Shown piece after piece: positions 6,497-10,668 of a DNA stretch of 10,668 nucleotides. The notes under the pieces were generated by a model. That model searched no databases. It was not told where the DNA came from and saw only the letters and a list, made by a program, of their open reading frames with translations. Source of the DNA: Ruminococcus sp. (GTDB lineage Bacteria; Bacillota; Clostridia; Oscillospirales; Acutalibacteraceae). The translations under genes and the position numbers were made by a program. The stretch covers positions 1 to 10,668 of the forward strand of contig JAMPAE010000037.1 in the NCBI GenBank assembly GCA_023667385.1. Reading direction: 5' to 3'. Within the stretch, counting starts at the first letter, position 1. Each line of letters starts with the position of its first letter.

Positions 6497-6509
6497 ATTA
6501 TAAGAATGT

Positions 6510-7007
6510 TCAGATTTTTTCTTCGGTGAAATCAATTTCAACAATATTTCTTTTGGGGGTGAGCTTTGTCAGCTTGACACCGGCCGCATTGAACATTCTT
6601 TTTGAGGCTTTGACAAGCGGAGTGTCAGCATATTTATCCGAGATGTAAACAACCTCTTTGATTCCGCTTTGGATGATTGCCTTTGCACATTCGTTGCACG
6701 GAAACAGCGCAACATAAATTCTGCAGCCGGCAAGGTTTGCGCCTGCGTTGTTCAGAATTGCGTTAAGCTCGGCATGGCATACGTAGGGGTATTTGGTGTC
6801 ATATTCATCGCCCTCACGCTCCCACGGAAATTCATCATCACTGCATCCAATAGGAAGTCCGTTATAGCCAACTGACATGATTTTGTTGTGGTCATTAACA
6901 ATGCACGCCCCAACCTGGGTGTTCGGGTCCTTGCTTCTGTAGGATGAAAGCATGGCTATGCCCATAAAATATTCATCCCATGATAAATAGTCTGCTCTTT
7001 TTGCCAT
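6510..7007 (-). CDS. Deoxycytidylate (dCMP) deaminase family protein
   Basis: This 165-residue zinc enzyme of the cytidine/deoxycytidylate deaminase fold most likely converts dCMP to dUMP, supplying the precursor for thymidylate synthesis. The catalytic motif HAE (His78, Glu80) and the zinc ligands Cys104 and Cys107 in FPCNECAKAI are intact. DPNTQVGACIV (27-37) and GYNGLPIGCSD (47-57) are typical of the dCMP deaminase/ComEB branch rather than the tRNA or cytidine deaminase branches. The start is set at the ATG on 7005-7007 because AAGGAG ends 8 nt upstream; a GTG at 7014-7016 lies inside that ribosome binding site. It is the last gene of the - strand operon, 20 bp behind the U32 gene. Confidence 0.9.
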   Translation of the reverse strand: MAKRADYLSWDEYFMGIAMLSSYRSKDPNTQVGACIVNDHNKIMSVGYNGLPIGCSDDEFPWEREGDEYDTKYPYVCHAELNAILNNAGANLAGCRIYVALFPCNECAKAIIQSGIKEVVYISDKYADTPLVKASKRMFNAAGVKLTKLTPKRNIVEIDFTEEKI

Positions 7008-7027
7008 TGATAACACTCCTTAAATTT

Positions 7028-9088
7028 TTATTCAACGCCTCTGTAATAAAGGCCACGTGTAAATTCGCCTTTGACGCCTTTTCGTTTGCGATATGCATTG
7101 AGGATTGCGTCAACGGTTTCTTTCTTTTCTTTTGTGAAATACAAGGTGATGAAATCCATGTTTTTGATTTCACTCATTCGGTCGCCCATGTAAATCGGCC
7201 GGGAGTTAAGCAGTTCACTGCATCCAAGCTTGCAGGTGATGGGAAATTTGATTCCCATTCTGTCGGTCAGGTAGCCACGCTTTTTGCATTGCTCGCAGGT
7301 GACCGCATTTCTCATTGGGCAGTTGCGTGTGAGCATTAAAGGCAGCCTGCCATATGCAATTATACCCCTCGGAACGTTTGCACCGATTTTTGCGGCACGT
7401 TCAAGCGTCAATTCCGGCGACAAGGTGATTGACTTTACACCGATACGTTCAAGCTCGGCTGCTGAAAGGGTGTTGAAAACGTTCATTGAAAAGCCGGTGT
7501 GAATTTTCATCCCATGCTTTTTTGCAAGCGCAACTGCGTCAATCGTTCCGCAATATGCAGTGTCAATTCCAAGTGATTTTGCCCGTTCAAGCTGTTTTTC
7601 CACATATGAAAAGCTGCCGAAAATCCCTCGTGGTATCTCGATTCCCATGTTTATATTGCTGTTTTTAACAATTTCAACATGGTTTTCCGCAATTTCCAAC
7701 GGGAAATATAAGTTTTCCACATTTTCAAGATTATCGGGTATTTGTGTTGCATCTGCAAGTCGGATGTGGAATTTTGGTGTGCTTTTTGCCATGTGGAAAA
7801 CTTTTTTTGGCTCAACATCCGTAAAGGATTTAGGCTTTACAGTGGAAAGCTCTTTTTCAAGCTGTTCAAGCGCATTTCTTCGAAGTGAATTGATGACGCT
7901 TGCGGGCACAATTAAGCCTTCATCAAGGTCAATCTCAACTTTTTCTGCATAGAAAATTGTTCCGCCGCATTTTGAAATTCTTTCAGTGAGGTTTTCTTTT
8001 GTGCTTGGCTTGTTGATTGCTTTTTGCGGAATATAATCCTCGCTGACGAAAACTGTTTTTCCGTTTGCCGAAGCAGTCAGGCTGACGTTTTCGTTTTTGA
8101 CAACCGTGAGCAGAAAATTCACCCCCACTCTTGCCGGCTCTTTATCATAAAGATGTGAAAGTGAGGAAAGCACCTTGCTTGATGCCGCAGTGACATCCTG
8201 CTTTGTTCGTGTGCCGAACATATCAATGCCTCGTTTGTTTTCATAATAGCCTTGTGTGAAGCCCGAACGAGAGAAAACTGCTTTCAGTGCATCAGTGATT
8301 TCAGGCTTGTCATTTGAATCCATGGCTGATTTAACAGCGGTCACGGCAGCCGCAACATATTCAGGGCGCTTCATTCTGCCCTCAATTTTGAAAGAATCAA
8401 CGCCGATTTGCGAAAGCTCGTTGACCTGCTCAACCAATGACAAATCTTTCAGGCTCAGGTCGTGACCTGTTCCGCCGGGAGCAGAAAACGGAAGCCTGCA
8501 CGGTTGAGCGCACAAACCTCTGTTGCCGCTTCTGCCGCCAAGCATTGCGCTTAGATAGCACTGACCTGAAACGCACATACAAAGTGCGCCGTGAACGAAC
8601 GCTTCGAGACGCATATCTGTGCTTTTTCTGATGTTGATAATTTCTTCCTTTGTCATTTCTCTTGGAAGAACAGCCGTTGAAAAGCCCCATTCTTTCAGCA
8701 GATTGATGCCGTCAGGGGTCTGCACGGACATTTGAGTTGAGGCATGACGCTCAAGCTCAGGTGCAAGCTGCTTTGCAAACATCGCAAGCCCGATGTCTTG
8801 CAAAATAAGCACGTCTGCGCCAAGCTGACAAACGTGCTTAATCAATTCCTTTGCGGTTGGAAGCTCATCATCTGAAACGAGGGTGTTGAGTGTGATGTGA
8901 ACCTTTACGCCAACACTGTGGCAATATTCGATTGCCTTGCGGAGCTTTTCAAAGTCAAAATTTTCGGCATTTCTTCGTGCGTTGAATGCAGACAGACCGA
9001 GATAAACGGCATCTGCACCGCAGCGGACTGCGGCAAGCACACATTCCGGCGAGCCTGCCGGAGCTAAAATTTCACTTTTCCTGCTCAT
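7028..9088 (-). CDS. U32-family protein, RlhA-like (probable RNA hydroxylation factor)
   Basis: The 686-residue protein matches the long form of the U32 family. The TIM-barrel-like N-terminal part starts EILAPAGSPECVLAAVRCGADAVYLG, and the U32 signature EAFVHGALCMCVSGQCYLS lies at 162-180. This is followed by NRGLCAQPCR; Cys170, Cys177, Cys193 and Cys197 are the likely iron-sulfur ligands. A DUF3656-like segment lies at about 319-415. The C-terminal half has a second cysteine group (590, 598, 601, 619, 623) and ends in the family-typical FTRGLYYRGVE. E. coli RlhA, of similar length, is needed for hydroxylation of 23S rRNA C2501, and the related TrhP acts on tRNA U34; a true peptidase role is doubtful. 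The ATG overlaps the zapA stop by 1 bp (TAATG) with only a weak ribosome binding site, so translation is probably coupled. Confidence 0.88.
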   Translation of the reverse strand: MSRKSEILAPAGSPECVLAAVRCGADAVYLGLSAFNARRNAENFDFEKLRKAIEYCHSVGVKVHITLNTLVSDDELPTAKELIKHVCQLGADVLILQDIGLAMFAKQLAPELERHASTQMSVQTPDGINLLKEWGFSTAVLPREMTKEEIINIRKSTDMRLEAFVHGALCMCVSGQCYLSAMLGGRSGNRGLCAQPCRLPFSAPGGTGHDLSLKDLSLVEQVNELSQIGVDSFKIEGRMKRPEYVAAAVTAVKSAMDSNDKPEITDALKAVFSRSGFTQGYYENKRGIDMFGTRTKQDVTAASSKVLSSLSHLYDKEPARVGVNFLLTVVKNENVSLTASANGKTVFVSEDYIPQKAINKPSTKENLTERISKCGGTIFYAEKVEIDLDEGLIVPASVINSLRRNALEQLEKELSTVKPKSFTDVEPKKVFHMAKSTPKFHIRLADATQIPDNLENVENLYFPLEIAENHVEIVKNSNINMGIEIPRGIFGSFSYVEKQLERAKSLGIDTAYCGTIDAVALAKKHGMKIHTGFSMNVFNTLSAAELERIGVKSITLSPELTLERAAKIGANVPRGIIAYGRLPLMLTRNCPMRNAVTCEQCKKRGYLTDRMGIKFPITCKLGCSELLNSRPIYMGDRMSEIKNMDFITLYFTKEKKETVDAILNAYRKRKGVKGEFTRGLYYRGVE

Positions 9089-9480
9089 TATTTCTTTCCG
9101 ATTTGGTCAAGAACGGAGGAAAGCTGTGCCCTCAGGCGTTCAATTTCAATGTTTGCGTCCTCAAGATCTTTCTTTGCCTTTTCGGCTTCTCTTCTTGCCC
9201 AGTCAGCCTTGCTTTTTGCGTTTGCAGCGTCATCAAGATAGTCCTTGATCTGTTCACGCAGATGATCGGCAGAAGTACTTGCCTTTTTATATTCGTCTGC
9301 ATATTCAAGCACAAGAAGAACAGCAGCCTGAGTTGTTGAAATTCTTGGGTTTTCTTTCATGGTTTTTGCAAGTGCCATGTCAACCTCTTTTCCAAGTGCA
9401 GCAACATATTTAACGTCATCTTCGGTTATGATTGAATATTCAGCTCCGCCGATGCTGAGCTTGACTTTATTTCTATCCAT
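9088..9480 (-). CDS. zapA: Cell division protein ZapA
   Basis: This 130-residue cytoplasmic protein has the ZapA fold: an N-terminal beta part (KVKLSIGGAEYSIITEDDVKYVAALGKEVD, 5-34) and a helix with AAVLLVLEYADEY (52-64). A long charged coiled coil fills about 66-125. ZapA binds and bundles FtsZ filaments at the Z ring. The start is placed at the ATG on 9478-9480: AAAGGA lies 9 nt upstream, and the residues match family N-termini. Longer in-frame starts reach upstream through unlikely sequence (GCCCIISMYKYICNQ) and across the promoter. It is the first gene of the operon with the U32 protein and dCMP deaminase; the zapA-U32 pairing is common in Firmicutes. Confidence 0.9.
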   Translation of the reverse strand: MDRNKVKLSIGGAEYSIITEDDVKYVAALGKEVDMALAKTMKENPRISTTQAAVLLVLEYADEYKKASTSADHLREQIKDYLDDAANAKSKADWARREAEKAKKDLEDANIEIERLRAQLSSVLDQIGKK

Positions 9481-9523
9481 AGTTAACATTCCTTTCTGAT
9501 TACAGATATATTTATACATACTG

Positions 9524-9552
9524 ATTATACAACAACAGCCCGATATAATCAA
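9524..9552 (-). promoter_or_regulatory. Sigma-A promoter of the zapA-U32-deaminase operon
   Basis: On the - strand, TTGATT (9552-9547), a 17-bp spacer, and a perfect TATAAT (9529-9524). Transcription would start near 9517, about 37 nt before the zapA ATG. No other promoter was seen inside the operon, and the gene junctions are too tight to hold one easily. Confidence 0.8.
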
Positions 9553-9685
9553 GAAAAAGTTTTTGCTGTCAACAGTTTTTTATTGCGTATTAAGCAGGTG
9601 AAATCCATAAAATCACCAAACGTTTTCTCGCATATTAAAAAAGAGAAAAAATCAGGGCGAATTTTATAAATTTACATGATATTGT

Positions 9686-9714
9686 TTGATTTTTTCGTCT
9701 AATAGTGATATAAT
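9686..9714 (+). promoter_or_regulatory. Sigma-A promoter of the mgtC-like gene
   Basis: TTGATT (9686-9691), 17 bp, then a perfect TATAAT (9709-9714) with TG at 9706-9707, forming an extended -10 (TGATATAAT). Transcription would start near 9721, leaving a leader of about 76 nt before the TTG start at 9797. Confidence 0.8.
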
Positions 9715-9720
9715 CTATAA

Positions 9721-9796
9721 ATTATAAATGAACAGTCTGTGCTGCTGCGTCGGGCAGCGAGAACTTCAGAAATAAAAGGCAGAGGGTGCAAAAATT
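9721..9796 (+). promoter_or_regulatory. Short structured leader of the mgtC-like gene
   Basis: The leader holds a locally GC-rich hairpin GCTGC-GTCGG-GCAGC (9744-9758) in an otherwise AT-rich region, followed by the ribosome binding site AGAGGG (9781-9786). It is too short for the M-box magnesium riboswitch, and I recognise no known riboswitch class. The hairpin may simply be incidental. Confidence 0.3.
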
Positions 9797-10519
9797 TTGG
9801 AAGCAATCAGAGAATTTTTTGTTTGGGTTTATTCATTTGACATGGTGAGATACCTGCTGGATGCGGTGTTTAAGCTGTTTCTTGCAGTGCTTTTTAGCGG
9901 TGTAATCGGTTTTGAGCGTGAACATTCACATCGTCCTGCCGGCTTCAGAACACACATTCTTGTTGCAGTTGGTGCAACACTTGTCATGATGACGGGAAGA
10001 TATGTTTTTATGGAATATCAAGGCTTAACAAGTTTTGACCCAACACGTTTGGGCGCACAGGTCATCAGCGGAATCGGTTTCCTTGGTGCAGGAACAATTT
10101 TGCGTGAGGGCTTCAGCGTTAAAGGGCTCACAACGGCGGCATCGCTTTGGGCGGTTTCGTGCATAGGTCTTGCAATCGGTGCAGGCTATTATGTCGGTGC
10201 ACTGATTTGCACGGTTGTCATCTATCTTACCCTCAACACTTTCAAAAGAATCATTTCAAAAAGCAATCACTCAAAAAATCTTTACATTGAAGCGGAGAAT
10301 ATGTCAAAGCAGGCGGCTGAGGTTGGTGCAATCGTCAAGCGATACGGCGGCAATCTGCACACACTTGAAATTCTCTATGCTGACAGTTCACCTGCAAAAC
10401 GCAAAAGCGATTCAATTGTTATGAAAGCGGTTGTTTTCCCTCGTGATGAGGAATCACTGAACATGACAATCTCCGCAATCCGTGCCCTGGACGGAATCAG
10501 AGATTTGTACATTGATTAA
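9797..10519 (+). CDS. MgtC/SapB-family inner-membrane protein
   Basis: The 240-residue membrane protein has the MgtC signature: VLFSGVIGFEREHSHRPAGF (31-50), THILVAVGATLVMM (52-65), LGAQVISGIGFLGAGTIL (85-102) and VKGLTTAASLWAVSCIGLAIG (108-128). Hydrophobic stretches indicate about four or five transmembrane helices within residues 20-150. They are followed by a soluble C-terminal domain (about 160-240) of the ACT-like type found in many MgtC proteins. MgtC proteins are linked to growth at low magnesium and, in Salmonella, to inhibition of the F-ATPase; here the role is unknown. TTG 9797 is chosen because AGAGGG lies 10 nt upstream; ATG 9842 (residue 16) is the alternative and would still keep the family core. 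It is divergent from zapA with its own promoter. Confidence 0.9.
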   Translation: MEAIREFFVWVYSFDMVRYLLDAVFKLFLAVLFSGVIGFEREHSHRPAGFRTHILVAVGATLVMMTGRYVFMEYQGLTSFDPTRLGAQVISGIGFLGAGTILREGFSVKGLTTAASLWAVSCIGLAIGAGYYVGALICTVVIYLTLNTFKRIISKSNHSKNLYIEAENMSKQAAEVGAIVKRYGGNLHTLEILYADSSPAKRKSDSIVMKAVVFPRDEESLNMTISAIRALDGIRDLYID

Positions 10520-10532
10520 AACAATAAAAATA

Positions 10533-10569
10533 CTCTCCCGACCTTGTTGCCGGGAGAGCTGCTTTTTTT
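10533..10569. terminator. Bidirectional intrinsic terminator
   Basis: CTCTCCCG (10533-10540) pairs with CGGGAGAG (10551-10558) around a 10-nt loop, followed on the + strand by CTGCTTTTTTTG. It ends the mgtC-like gene. On the - strand the stem is followed by a T-rich run (TATTTTTATTGTTTT), so it also serves the gene entering from the right edge. Confidence 0.9.
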
Positions 10570-10575
10570 GTTAGA

Positions 10576-10668
10576 TTATTTTGCTGCCATACGCTTTTCG
10601 ATGTATTCGGCAAGCATTTGAGCAGTTTCTTTAACGCCGAGCCTTGAGCTGTTGACAGATATGTGATA
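10576..10668 (-). CDS. C-terminal end of a cytidylate-kinase-like family protein (partial)
   Basis: The - strand frame is open from the right edge to the TAA at 10578-10576. It gives a 30-residue tail beginning YHISVNSSRLGVKETAQM and ending AEYIEKRMAAK. The pattern Y-x-I/L-x-V/I-N/D-S/T-S-x-L-G followed by a helix is typical of the C-terminus of the cytidylate-kinase-like P-loop family (AAA_26/Cytidylate_kin2). In that family the Asn/Ser strand is the last part of the kinase core. The P-loop and most of the protein lie outside the window, so substrate and activity cannot be judged. It converges on the mgtC-like gene and shares its terminator. Confidence 0.7.
   Translation of the reverse strand, partial: YHISVNSSRLGVKETAQMLAEYIEKRMAAK

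Noticed and set aside
6510..7007. Possible tRNA adenosine deaminase (TadA) or dCTP deaminase instead of dCMP deaminase
   Set aside because: The GYNGLPIGCSD and FPCNECAKAI motifs and the spacing of the zinc ligands fit the dCMP deaminase/ComEB branch. TadA has PCxMC and a different N-terminus, and dCTP deaminase is an unrelated fold.
9623..9649. Hairpin TTTTCTC/GAGAAAA in the zapA-mgtC intergenic region
   Set aside because: A 7-bp, mostly A-T stem with a 13-nt loop and no T-run, in very AT-rich DNA; expected by chance.
1..10668. Mobile element, CRISPR array, tRNA or rRNA, or defence system
   Set aside because: No transposase, integrase, Cas or toxin-antitoxin proteins, no short regularly spaced repeats and no cloverleaf-like sequences were found. 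The only sizeable repeats are the modules inside the secreted protein gene.

Overview
The window looks like a chromosomal segment of a low-GC Gram-positive bacterium, most likely an anaerobic member of the Clostridia (Oscillospirales/Ruminococcaceae-like). This is an inference. It rests on the Bacillus-type NagB active site (NGH rather than DGH), strong AGGAGG ribosome binding sites, textbook sigma-A promoters with 17-bp spacers, a ZapA/U32 gene pair and AT-rich intergenic DNA. I see no rRNA, tRNA, CRISPR array, insertion sequence or phage gene.

Left part (1-2160, + strand). The window opens with what may be the last codons of an unidentified gene. A promoter with an extended -10 then drives nagB (glucosamine-6-phosphate deaminase), followed 50 bp later by a cytoplasmic protein made of three fibronectin-III-like domains. 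Next comes an independent transcription unit with a near-consensus promoter, a very good ribosome binding site and a bidirectional terminator. It encodes a 46-residue protein of unknown function.

Middle part (2181-6500). A secreted, lysine-rich protein with four Ig/FN3-like repeats lies on the - strand; two of its repeats are almost identical at DNA level. It is transcribed divergently from a three-gene + strand operon: an OmpR/PhoB-type response regulator, a HAMP-containing sensor histidine kinase (4-bp overlap) and a membrane-anchored double-PepSY protein (11-bp overlap). The PepSY protein is probably an extracytoplasmic accessory of the two-component system, and the divergent secreted protein is a plausible but unproven target. 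A 16-bp perfect hairpin lies between this operon and the convergent genes.

Right part (6510-10668). A - strand operon runs zapA (cell division), then a U32-family protein of the RlhA type (probable RNA hydroxylation factor), then a dCMP deaminase. The genes are tightly packed (1-bp overlap, then a 20-bp gap) behind one strong promoter. Divergent from zapA is an MgtC/SapB-family membrane protein with its own strong extended -10 promoter and a short structured leader. A bidirectional terminator separates it from the C-terminal end of a cytidylate-kinase-like protein that runs off the right edge.

Most of the window is ordinary core genome. The least explained parts are the 46-aa gene, the cytoplasmic FN3 protein behind nagB and the secreted repeat protein next to the two-component/PepSY operon.
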